A DNA stretch of 64,000 nt. Origin: Amanita rubescens. Lineage: Eukaryota > Basidiomycota > Agaricomycetes > Agaricales > Amanitaceae. The stretch lies in NCBI GenBank assembly GCA_015039365.1, contig WION01000262.1:1-64000 (forward strand), in the 5' to 3' direction. The notes beneath the pieces are model-generated. The model saw only the letters and a list, made by a program, of their open reading frames with translations. It was not told the origin of the DNA and did no database searches. Shown piece after piece: positions 1 to 11,609 of the stretch. Within the stretch, counting starts at the first letter, position 1, and the number at the start of each line of letters is the position of its first letter. Position numbers and translations under genes: made by a program.

Positions 1-399
1 CGATCGTGAGGTTGGTAAGCAGTGACATTACGGAAAACCTTATAGATAATGTCGCTGAGGTGTTCCGAATCAACAAAAGGTCTCGAATCTTGCTAACCGC
101 GAAGATGGACCCAAACGCATGGTCATTGGTCGGCCAGCGTGGTCACTAACGTCACAGGAAAGTTCCCACGTGCTCGGTTTCCTCCGAGTCGTTTGATGGT
201 CACCTTGACGACACATTGGCCTCATTTACAGACGAGTCCTCGTCCGCCGAAGGTATCCACTCCAGGCCCAAGACACGTTCCACCTTATGACCGCACCGTA
301 CGTTGCGAAAGAATACACAAGTCGCATCAAACCTCCCTGACATCAAGTTATCAAGCATATATCCCCATTTTTATATAAATACCGACCCAGGATGGTATT
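1..399. other. No gene recognised
   Basis: Short open frames exist here but none has recognisable protein character, and no splice-linked coding pattern is visible. It may be flank of a FunK1 locus to the left, because FunK1-like 5' flank begins around position 400. Confidence 0.4.
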
Positions 400-570
400 T
401 AAGGCTACGGCATTGTTCGCTTTCGGGCTTAAACACTGGCACGAAGTTACCGCCGGAATCCAATGAGGCTACGGCATTATTCGCATTCGGGTCTAAACAC
501 CGACACGAGGGCATTCATCTCGTTGATCATCAGATTTCAGTTCCGCATTGTCTGGACGTATGTACCTTTT
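400..570 (+). repeat. Relic of a FunK1 5' flanking region
   Basis: This stretch resembles the DNA just upstream of the FunK1 genes at 3.5, 6.2, 18.0 and 49.0 kb. It has the 'TTCGGGTCTAAACAC' phrase followed by 'GATTTCAGTTCCGCATTGTC' and a GTAT-containing core, in the same order as the 5' flank of FunK1-2. Part of it is internally repeated ('GGCTACGGCATT' occurs twice, about 65 bp apart). No FunK1 coding sequence follows; the ALDH gene does. It is probably what remains of a deleted or displaced FunK1 copy. Confidence 0.5.
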
Positions 571-1053
571 CTCTTTTACCCGTGCTCGTGATGACGGCAA
601 TTGACAGTGACCATCATATTGTTGAATGAATTTACTGAAGGTGATGCCAAGCTCAACCGGCGGCCGTCCACACCACGATATAGATGCTGTTATGGTTCAT
701 CTTTCAAAAAATACTAATCTCGAATTGTCGTGTATTGGTATCAGTCCAGCGTGGGTTCAATTCGCAGTGAGTACCTCTTTAGTCAGATGAATATCCGGAG
801 CGCCTTATCTACTATAGTGTCTCTTCTGACGTAGGACAAGGTATCTGACATACTCGGCAGGCGGCTAAACCACTCATGTATGGTAGATAATTCCACGCAT
901 AGCCTGCGTATGCTGCGGCTACAAGCATCACTTGAGCCCCATCGATGATGAACCTAACTCCAATCGGATCCACTCTTATCCCAGATATGGGGTTGTCCAG
1001 TATGATAAAATCATGACATTTTAAACGTTCTCCATATTCTTTGGATAACAACC
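571..1053. other. Intergenic, upstream of ALDH
   Basis: No coding feature seen. The last 100 bp presumably contain the ALDH promoter, but no clear TATA element or known operator could be identified. Confidence 0.4.
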
Positions 1054-3129
1054 ATGCCTTCAGTCTTCACATACGAATTCGACACGTCCACCTACAAAGG
1101 AAAAACCCAGTTTAACACCGGTCTGTTCATCAACGGTCAATTCGTTGATGGATCAGACAACACCTATATCGAGTACGTTTACTCTCAGTTCCAAGTTGCA
1201 ACCCATAAGTCTTAACATCCCGTCGTAGCGTTGTAAACCCTAGCAAGTGCCCAGTCATTTTCCGGTGTTGATAAGGATTTAACAGTGCTCTATAGCTAAT
1301 GGTCATGTCATCACCAAAGTATCTGAGGGAACATCTGCCGATGTTGATCTCGCTGTATCCGCTGCTGAAACAGCGATGGAAACGGTTTGGGGTCTCAACA
1401 CGCCCGGTGCAAAACGTGGAGAATTGTTGTTCAAATTTGCAGAACTGATTGACCAAAACAAGGAAGAGTTGGCTGCTATCGAGGCGCTGGACAATGGTGA
1501 ACAACCTTAAATCAGCAATTGCATTCGAGGGTATTGAAATGTCTGCAGGCAAAACGTACATGGTTGCCCTTTACGTGGACATTAAAATGTGCATCGACAC
1601 GCTTAAATACTTCGCTGGGTGGGCTGACAAGATTCACGGAAAGACTATGGAGGTGTGTCTGTTTTTTCTAGTACCCGCTTTCCAGGTCTAACGTTTGAAA
1701 AGACAAGCGGGGCGAAATTTGCCTATACGCGACACGAGCCCGTTGGTGTCGTTGGAACGATTGTACCATGTCAGTAACGTCTCTCTGCTTTATTGCTATC
1801 AATCACTTACTTCGACGCAGGGAATTTCCCGCGTAAGGCTGATATCTACCTAGTCGCCAATGGTATTCATTTTATCCCTCAGTTGTGACATTTATAACCA
1901 AGATTGCGCCCGGTATGTATTATGTCTGGCCTAACATTGTCCCGCATTCCTGATCGATATACAGCTCTTGCATGTGGCAACGCTATCGTCATGAAACCCT
2001 CGGAAATCACCCCCCTTACTGCGATTCGCGTTTGCGAGCTTTTCCAAGCAGCAGGCTTCCCACCTGGCGTACTGAATGTCGTGACTGGTTATGGTTCTAC
2101 AGTCGGCGAGGCCATTTCCCGTCATCCACGTATTGACAAAGTGTCTTTCACTGGTTCCGTCCTCACCGGGAAAAAGATTATGCAAGCCGCAGGAGCAACC
2201 AACCTGAAGAAGGTAACCTTGGAGCTCGGTGGCAAGAACGCGAACATAGTGTTTAACGACGCCGACTTGGAGGAAGCAGTGAAATGGACATCATCTGCGC
2301 TCTTGTGAGCTTCTTGTTCATCCATACGTGGACGCGGAGCTTACCTTCTGTCTGGTAGCTTTAACCATGGTCAGGCATGCACTGCTGGATCGCGGATTTT
2401 CGTTCAATCAGGTATCTATGACGAATTCCTCGCCAAGCTTACAGAATGCGCCAAGGGCATCAAAATCGGCGATCCTTTCGTCATAGACACGGTACAAGGA
2501 CCTCTGGTTTCAAAAATTCAATTCGATGTATGTTTATTTCAGTTGAATATCAAACCTTCCCTGATGGAATAATGGTAGCGCGTCATGGGCTATATCAAAT
2601 CTGGTAAAGATGATGGTGCAACGGTGCACTGCGGGGGAGACCAGGAAGGAACAGATGGCTTCTTTGTCAAGCCGACACTTTTCACCGGCGTCGACGCCAA
2701 CATGAAGATCATGAGGGAGGAGGTATTCGGCCCGGTCGGTGCTGTGATCAAGTTCGAGAATGATGAAGGTATATTTGTTTTTCACAGCCTTTTCTTCCCA
2801 TCCTTACTTTTCCATTAACAGACATTATCAAAAAGGCAAACGACACGATATATGGTCTTGTCGCGTATGTTTTCAGCCAGAATATCACCAGGGCTATTGA
2901 ATCCGCGCACAAACTCAAGGCAGGGTCCATATTCGTGAATTGTGGTGGAATCATCTCCCCGAATGTGCCGTTTGGTGGGTATAAGCAATCCGGATTCGGA
3001 AGAGAGCTGGGACAATATGCGCTTGACGAGTATGTTATAAGAAACTGATATTGACGACGCATTGCTGACGATAATTGTAGATTCACGAGTGTCAAGGCTG
3101 TGCATGTCAACCTTGGACACCGCCTCTAG
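1054..3129 (+). CDS. NAD(P)-dependent aldehyde dehydrogenase
   Basis: ALDH superfamily enzyme that oxidises aldehydes to carboxylic acids; the cytosolic/mitochondrial fungal class fits best. The ATG at 1054 begins [12 protein letters not shown]. The spliced frames read through the family hallmarks in order: [35 protein letters not shown], the general-base glutamate in LELGGK (codon 2222-2224), the catalytic cysteine in [10 protein letters not shown] (codon 2378-2380), EEVFGPV, and [15 protein letters not shown]. It ends [11 protein letters not shown] and stops at 3129. About nine short GT-AG introns are needed. Most junctions restore the family sequence exactly, for example around 1770, 1850, 1910, 2303, 2530 and 3034. 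The first intron (about 1173-1290) and the one near 1655 could not be placed uniquely, so a small 5' error remains possible. Length is about 500 residues, normal for the family. Confidence 0.9.
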
Positions 3130-3239
3130 CCTCTAGGTGGCAGCGTAGAGAGCACAAATTCGTAAACCGGAAATGTTGTACATTAATACGATTGTCAAAT
3201 TTGTATTTTCACAAGAAGGAACCGTACGCGTAAACTAAG

Positions 3240-3610
3240 TGGTTGTGTGGCATAACGCTAGAGTCACGGTTTCCCACACTCTGACTCTTTATTTGTTTCC
3301 CCATTTACTACGCCCTTGGAGTGTCGCCTCGCAAAGTAGCGCATTACAGTACTCCGACTCTTTTAGGGCGAGTTTACGGCATTGCGATTCCAGAATTGCC
3401 GGGCGGACAAATTTAGTGATCCCGAGTCTTGTGACCAAATTTTCATTTTTAGATTTGAAAGTGACACAGAATTTGTGGCATTTACAGTGTAGTGACTCGC
3501 TTCCGGTCTAAACACGACGAAGTTCACGAGATTACCACTGCCATCCACCGATAATCACTTTTTTCTTCTTTTTCTTTTTCAAATTCCGCGATGATTTAGA
3601 TGTTTTATAG
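3240..3610 (+). repeat. FunK1-1 5' flank, tandem copy of the FunK1-2 flank
   Basis: The block from the 'TTTCCCACACTCTGACTC' phrase (about 3269) onward is repeated upstream of FunK1-2 (from about 5938). Both copies keep the same order of landmarks: a TTTATTTG/TTTAG stretch, GAGTTTAC, the 'GGTCTAAAC' phrase and an ATTCCGC core near the gene. The two genes with their flanks form a tandem duplication with a unit of about 3 kb. A T/C-rich run at about 3560-3578 is specific to this copy. Confidence 0.65.
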
Positions 3611-5647
3611 CCATGGGATCCTCACATGGAAGTACACGACCCTGAAACCCGCAAATCTCACCCTTCTTACCTCGTCGGCGATAGTACGATGTTTTTCAAA
3701 CCTGACCTATCCGAGGCTCACTGGGAGATAGATATTTCGTCTAAAGATGGTGGGAGAGAGAAGGTCATAAACTTAGTCGCCCTTTCGATCAATCAAGCAG
3801 AAGTTATGCCTGGGCGTGCAACGTTAGTTTGGCGGGCTACACGGAATCAAGCAATTGACACGGATGAGGTTTGATTTTGCAACTTCTGTCGCTGTTGCTT
3901 CCATTACTAATCAAAATCCAGATCCAGATGTTTGCTGTCAAACGTTATTGGCGTCCCTACGGTCCGAAGCAAACTGGGTCGCTGAGCTATTTACCAGAGG
4001 GTGATAGATATCGTCGGGTTCCGTCATGGGAAGAACGTATTTATTCATCCGAGGACATCAAGATCAACGACACTCTTGATTCGACCATGGAATTTGTGCG
4101 TCGCGGCCTGCAGATACAGTGCCCGCAGCGACCTGAGTCCACAAGCAAGAAACGAACCGTGCGAGACGAAAATCATCAGGACGCTACCCAGAGCAAAGAT
4201 AAAAGCAAGGAGGACCTTCTTTACTCCTGTTCTGATGAAACAAAGCCGGCGACCAGTAGAGTCCATACGCATACGGGCTGGTCGCTCAGACATTTCAAGG
4301 ATCTAAAAGAATTGCTTGGAGTGATAAGCGATATTATCAAAGGTAAAGTAATTTGGGTTATCATTCGGCTTTATATTATTGATGACGGTTCCAATCGCAA
4401 AGAACACAAGCAACTGTACTACAAAGGTTTCATACTTCATCGCGATATCAGTATCGAGAATATCCTAATCATCGATTCAGATGGTCAGACGAAAGGGCGG
4501 CTCGTCGATCTTGATCACGCAAAGGTTGTCGGGTCGCCAAAGACGATGAAGATGTGTAATGCTAGCCGCGAGGAGGTTGAAAGCGTGGATCACCATCTTG
4601 TCAGATATCGGCCAATCGATGATAAGGTCATTAAGAAAGTCATTGAGTACTTCCCGGCGGATGACCCCCTCGATGCTGCAACTTATATACGGGACATCAT
4701 GCGGTGGCGAGAGAAACATTTTGGTCTAAATTTTGATCATGGTATAAGTCTTGCGGACTTAGGCTGGGACAAAGAGGTAAAATTCGCACTTGAAAAATCT
4801 TCGCGGAGAACTGAGTACTGGCTAGATTTTGGATCCTCCTCTTTTTTCTCCCCGTCAGCCCCAGAAGGAAGAGCGAATAGTATGTTGGTTTTCTTGTAAG
4901 ACATTCTGCGTGTTCTAAATACTGCAGGGAACACTTCCGTTTATCAGCATAGAAGGCTTGAAAATGTCGTTTTACACCAATAAGAGAAGTGACAATCGAG
5001 GTCATCGTGATTGGTTTCACGATGCCGTTCATGATATGGAATCACTTTTTTGGGTCCTCATGTATCTTTGCTTAATTCGAAGGGGCCCTGGTGCTGGTAT
5101 GTGGCGAGAAGAACTGTTGCAAGACGCTTTGAACAAGGATAAAGAGCTGGAGCAACTTCTCAACCTTAACTTCGACAATAGAAATCGGTACATCATCTTC
5201 AATCACAAATCAGAACTGTTCAACCCGTCAGAGCCATTCATGGAAAGAGCCATCGAGAAGTTCCACCCGTACTTTGAGAATTTGAAGTCTCTGATGATTC
5301 ACTGGTGGGCCATACTCATCATTGCATTGGACGAACGCAAGATCGAGTACTACACTATTCATGACCAAATCCTCAGCATTCTCGATAACGCCATATCCAG
5401 TCTATCTCCCGAATTTGACGAATACTTTTCGGGGAAGGGAGTCGAGAGGAGAGAAACTGAGCAACGAGCGTTCGCGATTGTTTAGGCCTGGAGCGGGAGA
5501 AGGGATCAAAGCTGTTGATCTTCAAAATTTTGAGTCATCTGAGCGTGGCATCTTCACGCCTCCACCTAACCTGTCCAATGAATTGCCTACCGACCGGAAT
5601 CTCCAACCTGGCGTCACAAGAAGCAGAGAAGGGTGCATGGTAATTAG
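3611..5647 (+). pseudogene. FunK1-1: fungal-type protein kinase, 5'-deleted and frameshifted
   Basis: Homologue of the intact FunK1-2 directly downstream. Homology starts abruptly at 3611 inside what is exon 2 of FunK1-2 (protein MEVHDPETRKSHPSYLV); all of exon 1 and the first half of exon 2, about 360 codons in total, are missing and the 5' flank is joined straight to the middle of the gene. The kinase core is still readable: KRYWRPYGPK, RVHTHTGWSLRHFKDLKE, the catalytic loop ILHRDISIENIL, the DLDHAK motif in the metal-binding position, GTLPFIS and the C-lobe DAVHDMESLFWVL. Near 5460 this copy is 2 nt shorter than FunK1-2, which shifts the frame and brings an early stop at 5485. Homology continues untranslated to about 5647. 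A short kinase could still be expressed from 3626, but the deletion plus frameshift make a pseudogene the best call. Confidence 0.8.
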
Positions 5648-6204
5648 TTCGGCAATTTTATCATCTTGAATCGTACGATTGTCGTATATACCAGTGCTTT
5701 AATTAACATCTTTGATGTACAATTGGGTCTTGGTCTTACGTCAGGCTTTTAAGGTAATTACTACAAAATCTTCGATACGGCTGACTGCGGATTTCTGGTT
5801 GACTACCAAAGACCTGATGTACCAAGCGTAGTCCCCTGGTAAACGCATATCTAGAGTGCATAAGTTCACAGGCTGAGCTCGAACATATCATAATAGGGTC
5901 CCAGTGGGGTTGCCGCCGTGAGAGCGTGGGTCATTGTTTCCCACACTCTGACTCATTATTTAGTTATGTTGTTTCCCCGTTTACCAAATAGTGTCGCGTC
6001 GCCACAGTACGCCACTCCGAGGGTGAGTTTACAACATCGTGGTTCCAGATATCAACTGGACAGATTGATTTAGTGATTCCAACAGATCTGGTGACCAAAA
6101 TTTTCATTTTTAGATCTGAAAGTGACTTAGAACTGGTGGCATTTACGGTAGTAACTTGCTTTCGGGTCTAAACGCAACACGAGCTTACCACTGGCATCCA
6201 TCGA

Positions 6205-6291
6205 TAATCACCTTTTCAGATTCCGCATTATTTTGAACGTATATAACCGTATTGCAGTTGGTATGTCTTTTCTTTCTCCTGTGTATGAAGC
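6205..6291 (+). promoter_or_regulatory. Conserved FunK1 promoter region (FunK1-2)
   Basis: Contains the landmarks shared by the FunK1 copies: ATCGATAATCA, then AGATTCCGCATT, then a TATA-like GTATATAA about 50 bp before the ATG at 6292. The same ordered elements precede FunK1-3 and FunK1-6. Confidence 0.5.
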
Positions 6292-9234
6292 ATGCCGAAA
6301 CCTCAGGACACTCCACGTTCCTACGCTCCCTACAGCAGGTACATGACGATACAGGAAGAGAAAGCAGACGAGATTATCAACAGAGTACAGAAAGAACTTG
6401 AGTATTACGTCCGCTGTTGCGATACGGATGTTTTCTTAAAGGAAATCCTTCCCGTTGACGGAGAGATCATTCGTCACATATCCGAAAGTATCCAAACATA
6501 TTCGTCTGGACGCTGGGCGGGTCTTCCGTTGTCGGCGAAGACTGCAGAAAAACAGTATTACGACCCCTTCGTCTCGGCGGCTAACAGCATTTGCGCTGCG
6601 ATTCCAAAAACTATTGGATTGGAAGGCGAATGGGTCAATCGTGCTTCAAAACCGCCAACATCATATATCGCGGAATCGGCGAAAACTCGGCCTGACTGTC
6701 TCTTCGTATCAAGGTCATCTGCAATCGAGCACGCGGAGGAAAAGCTTGACCAGCTCGGACAATCGCAAGAAGACTTGACCAATGAGCAAAAGCACAAGAA
6801 CAAGAAAGAATTGGTACGAATTAAACGTTGTTGGTACATACTTCATTCGCTTATCAGCGCTCTTAGAAAGAACAGCTGAGTGTTTGGTGGCGTCAAATCC
6901 ACGTACTTGTGGAAGTCAAGAATGGCCATACCCAGGAAGATTTCGTAGAAGCTATGTGGCAGACATGCGGGTATCTTCGTCAAGTTCTTCGGGAGCAACT
7001 GGATCGCCGCTTCGCAATCGCTCTGGTCTTATGTCATGACCATCTTACTGTCTTATTGAGCGATAGATCAGGTATCCTTTTCACGAAGGATCCGATTGAC
7101 ATACACCGCGAGCCCTCCAAGTTTATCCATATCATTGCCGCTTTCTCCGTTTTAAAGCCATGGCAAATTGGTTGGGACCCTCATATGGAAGTATACGACC
7201 CCGAAAGTCACAAATCTCACCCCTCTTACCTCGTCGCCGATGATACGAGGTTTTTCAAACCCGACCTATCCGAAACTCACTGGGAGATAGATATTCCATC
7301 GAAAGATGGTGGGAGAGAGAAGGTCATAACCTTAGTCGCCCTTTCGATAAATCATGCAGAAGTGATGCGAGGACGTGCAACGTTGGTTTGGGAAGCTATA
7401 CGGAAGCAAGAAATTGGCATCGATGAGGTTTGCTTTTGCTATGGACATCGTTGCTTCTATTACTGATCAAAATACAGATCCAGATTTTTGTTATCAAACG
7501 TTATTGGCGTCCCTACGATCCGAAGCAAACTGGGTCGCTGAGCTATTTACCGGAAGGTGATAGATATCGTCGAGTTCCGTCATGGGAAGAACGTATTTAT
7601 TCATCCGAGGACATCAAGATCAACGACACTCCTGATTCGACCTTGGAATTTGTGCGTCGCGGCCTGCAGACACGGTGCCCGCAGCGACCTGAGTCCACAA
7701 GCAAGAAACGAACCTTACGAGACGAAAATCATCGTGAGCATCAGGACGCTACCCAGAGCAAAGATAAAAGCAAGGAGGACCTTCTTTACTCCTGTTCTGA
7801 TGAAACAAAGCCGGCAACCAGTAGAGTCCATACGCAAGTGATACACACGTATACGGGCTGGTCGCTCAGACATTTCAAGGATCTGAAAGAATTGCTTGGA
7901 GTGATAAGCGATATTATCAAAGGTAAAAGTAATTTGGGTTATCATTTGGCTTTATATTATTGATGATGGTTCCAATCGCAAAGAACACAAGCAACTGTAC
8001 TACAAAGGCTTCATACTTCATCGCGATATCAGTATCGAAAATATCCTAATCATCGATTCAGACGGTCAGACGAAAGGGCGGCTCATCGATCTTGATCACG
8101 CAAAGGTTGTCGAGTCGCCAAAGACGATGAAGATGTGTAATGCTAGTCGCGAGGAGGTTGAAAGCGTGGATCACCATCTTGCCAGGTTTCGGCCAATCGA
8201 TGATAAGGCCATTAAGAAAGTCATTGAGTACTTCCTGGCGGACGACCCCCTCGATGCTGCAACTTATATACGGAACATCATACGGTGGCGAAAGAAACAT
8301 TTTGGTCTAAAAATTAATCATGGTATAAGTCTTGCGGACTTGGGCTGGGACAAAGAGGTAAAATTCGCACTTGAAAAATCTTCGCGGAGAACTGAGCCAC
8401 GGCTAGATTTTGGATCCTCCTCTTTTTTCTGGCCGTCAGCCCCGAGAGGGAGAGCTAACAGTATGTTCCTTTTCTCGTGAAACATTCTGCGTGTTCTAAA
8501 CATTGCAGGGAACACTTCCGTTTATCAGCATAGAATGCTTGAAAGTTGGGTATTATAACGATGACGTAGACGAAGAAGATCGTGACGACTGGTTCCACGA
8601 TGCCGTTCACGACATGGAATCACTTTTTTGGGTCTTGATGTATATTTGCGTAACTAGAAGAGGCCCAGGGGCTGGCATGTGGCGCCGCGAGCTGCTCCCA
8701 GGATCTGACGTCAAAGATCTACAGCTTTCCCAACTTATTTTCAATAACTTCGACTGCAAATACGAGGATACAATCCAAGTAAACAAAATAAGACTGTTCG
8801 GCAACACAGGACCCATGAAAGACGCCATCGAGAAGTTCCACCCGTACTTTGAAAATTTGAAATCCATGATGATCCAGTGGTGGTCCTTGTTACGCGCTGC
8901 TTACAAATATCGCAAGATCGAGTACCACACCATTCATGACCAAATCCTCGACATTCTCGATAACCTCATGCTTCAACTGCCTCCCGAATCTGACGAATAC
9001 GTCCCACTCACGAAGAAAGAAATCGAGAGGAGAGAAACTGTACACAACGAGCGTTTGCGATTGTTTAGGTCGGGAGCAGGAGCAACAACGAAAGCTGTTG
9101 ATCTTCAAGTTTTCGAGTCACCTGAGCGTGCCGTTTTCACGCAGGCTTCATCCACCCGGTCCAGTAAATTCCCTCCCGAACCGGAATCTCCGACCCCGCG
9201 TCACAAAAAGCAGAGAAGGGAGCATGATAATTAG
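6292..9234 (+). CDS. FunK1-2: full-length fungal-type (FunK1) protein kinase
   Basis: FunK1-family protein of about 890 residues in six exons (6292-6813, 6867-7427, about 7480-7921, about 7985-8358, a mini-exon near 8405-8458, and about 8510-9234). The N-terminal region (residues 1-360) has RPDCLFVS and, about 50 residues on, HVLVEVK, followed by the helix-rich LREQLDRRFAIALVLC and the SDRSG strand. The kinase domain follows: KRYWRPYDPK, RVHTQVIHTYTGW, catalytic loop ILHRDISIENIL, DLDHAK in place of DFG, GTLPFIS, and C-lobe DAVHDMESLFWVLMY and HPYFENLK. The basic tail ends PTPRHKKQRREHDN. FunK1 is a fungus-specific kinase family greatly expanded in mushrooms; substrates are unknown. No lesion was seen. 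The start is the first ATG after the conserved promoter core. Confidence 0.85.
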
Positions 9235-10469
9235 TTCAGCAATTTTATCATCGTGAATTGGCGTACGATTGTAGTATATACCTGTGCTTGTACTTTTACT
9301 TAACGTCTTTGATGTGCAATCGAGTGTTGGTCTTACGTTAAATAGGCAGTCGACGGCGCTGCGAAAGGCGGGGCTTCAATATGGCCCTTTCCGAGTAGAA
9401 TCAGTTGATAGTACCATATGTACTAGTCATCATATGATCTTATGCGGAGTTTTTCTGACGAGCATTGTCACTATTAAATAAAGTCGTCACGAGACAGTAG
9501 TATGGCCGCATCGGAGGATTGAACCCTAGGCACGTCTGCCAGATAAAGTTGGAGTTGCTGGAAGGATCTGCAACCAGAAAGGAAGAATTATCTCTAAGGG
9601 AACCGAGTTGATAACAACATGCGCGCAGCTATTGGCTGGTAGTAAGTGAGAAAAGTGACCCTACATGAAACTTTTCCCCAAGGTCGTTTCTTCGGCCGTT
9701 CTGATGATGTTCTCAGTGACATGGGAGAGAATCTATAAATGTTGGACAAGGCGCCGATAATTTTTTTCTGCATTGGGTTATTTGTTTCTCTCGTTTGGGC
9801 CCGGGTAGCATGCACCTCTCAAGACAACTGGATCTGATGGCGACGAGTTGCATAGCTTGAAATGACGTAGTACGGATTCAGGAATGATATAGGTAAATTA
9901 AGGCACCCAATTATAATCGACCAATGACAAATGCAATAGGCGTCGACTCTGCCAGGACTCGTAGGCGAAGGCGCGAAAGTCTGGATATGAATGACAGGCG
10001 AAATTATATGGCAATGCTGTGTCAGGTGCTTCATTGAAACCGTTCTGGTCTCGTATACCAACCCAGGGCTACGAAACTTGACAGATGCCTGACAGTGTAT
10101 TATATATATAGCATTTCAACCATTGAGCAGGGAGATATGTTTGTCGTGGCGCGTGGCAAAGTCAGTCACGTCATCGAGTCCGATTCGGCGTCCCATTGAC
10201 GAATAAATACCACGACAAGCAGCTACCATTATATATATACTACGAGTTACTGTACTACGTGCAATACAAATGAAGATAGAGTGGAGATACTACGAGCTGA
10301 ACTACTAGCTATATACGCGGTTACAATACAAGTACAAAATACACAACGTGCAGCGAGGGATGGGTGAGCAAAAAGGTATACGACCGAATCGAACCCAAAT
10401 TAAAACCGCAAAACATCAAGAGGAGAGGAAAGGCCAAAAAAAAAGAGAGAACGTGACCGCGATGGTTAC
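9235..10469. other. Intergenic between FunK1-2 and NAA30
   Basis: The first 110 bp are the FunK1-2 3' flank and match the 3' flank of FunK1-1 (phrases TTTATCATC, CGTACGATTGT, GTATATACC, CTTTGATGT). The remainder has AT-rich runs (TATATATATA near 10102 and 10231) but no gene, transposon end or RNA gene that could be recognised. Confidence 0.5.
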
Positions 10470-11609
10470 TTAATGCAGATCTTCTTCATCCGAATATGGC
10501 GATACCTGAATAGCGCGATAGAGCGGGTGCCTTCGAGGACGTCGAATGGCGCGACCTGAGCGACCCGATCGGCTCGTTGACCGGCTGCTAGAAAGAGAGG
10601 ACACGTCCGACGCTGCTCCATGAAACCCTACCACCCCTGTCCCGTCCGAACTCGTTCCCTCGTCGTCGTCGTCCAAGTCATCTCCTTCGCGCGGTGGAGG
10701 GACTACCAACACCAGCCTAAACGCGTCCTTTCCATTAAGATAAAACCTATAAAGCCTCTTTTCCCTAATAAACCCCAACGATTCGTATAAACACAACGCG
10801 GGTTGGTTGTCGTATTCCGTTTCGAGTACGATCTATATTTGTTTGGGTGGGTGGGGTCCGGGCGGGCGCGGGAATTTTGATTTGGGGGGTAACCCGAGGC
10901 ACGGTGAGGTAATGGATTAATAGAGGTCGTGTGACCGACTCACCTCGTCTGCTCCGTCTTCTTTCATAGTTGAGATGGCGTTTCGGACGAGTGTGCTTGC
11001 TGGTGGTGGTGATAGTGATAGTGGCGAGCGCGAGAATAGTGCGGTGACAAGTCGGAAAGAGAGAGGCGTGTGTGCGCGTGTGCGTGAGTTGCGGGTAAAG
11101 AGAGGAGAAAAACGGTGCGAGTGAGTTAAACGGTATATGATATGGTATTCGGAGGGATAAGGGGTGAAAAAGAATGAAAGGGTGGACGAGACACATACCG
11201 ATACCCCGGTTCCGCCATTCCTTGCGTACGCTCAGCATCGCAATGTACCCTCTATTCGCCAAATCTCGGTGTATACTCTGTTTACATATGATAACACCAA
11301 CGGGTTCCGATGTAGGAGCGTCGTTCGAGAATGCCTGTGGTCGCGTTCGAGCACTCCCGTTACATGAACACGAACATGGAACGGACTTACAAGAAAAGAT
11401 AGATGCGGCCTGCTCCAACGAGCGTCAAAACGTCAATGTCAATCCAACCGGTGATAAAGAAGACAACCGCGACCGTACCATTGATGCAAGAAATATCTAA
11501 AGGTGTAAATGACATATGGCTCTGAGAGCTCACTCTGAACTAGGGCCATGATATGCGATAGATCAGTTTCGCCATTGTACGGTCTGTAGAGGATATGGTT
11601 GTCGGACAT
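10470..11609 (-). CDS. NAA30: N-alpha-acetyltransferase 30, NatC catalytic subunit (MAK3)
   Basis: GNAT-fold enzyme that transfers acetyl from acetyl-CoA to N-terminal Met-hydrophobic residues of nascent proteins, as part of NatC. The ATG at 11609 begins [20 protein letters not shown]. Splicing gives [18 protein letters not shown] (a tryptophan codon is restored across one junction), then [10 protein letters not shown] and RGYIAMLSV, the acetyl-CoA-binding stretch [39 protein letters not shown] and [20 protein letters not shown], all canonical for NAA30. After the fold ends (DAFRLVLVV) there is an unusual tail of about 80 residues: acidic (DDLDDDDEG), then Ser/Arg-rich ([14 protein letters not shown]), ending EEDLH. 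Four introns are inferred, including one that removes a G/T-rich stretch near 11010-11180. Confidence 0.88.

Noticed and set aside
3871..4899. Uninterrupted 342-codon frame in FunK1-1 taken as a single exon
   Set aside because: It reads through two intron positions clearly present in FunK1-2; the read-through parts (after DIIKG and after LGWDKE) have no homology to kinases.
9500..9575. Possible minus-strand tRNA (GGTTCAATCC box)
   Set aside because: Only a B-box-like word is present; no A box at the right distance and the acceptor strand has no partner.
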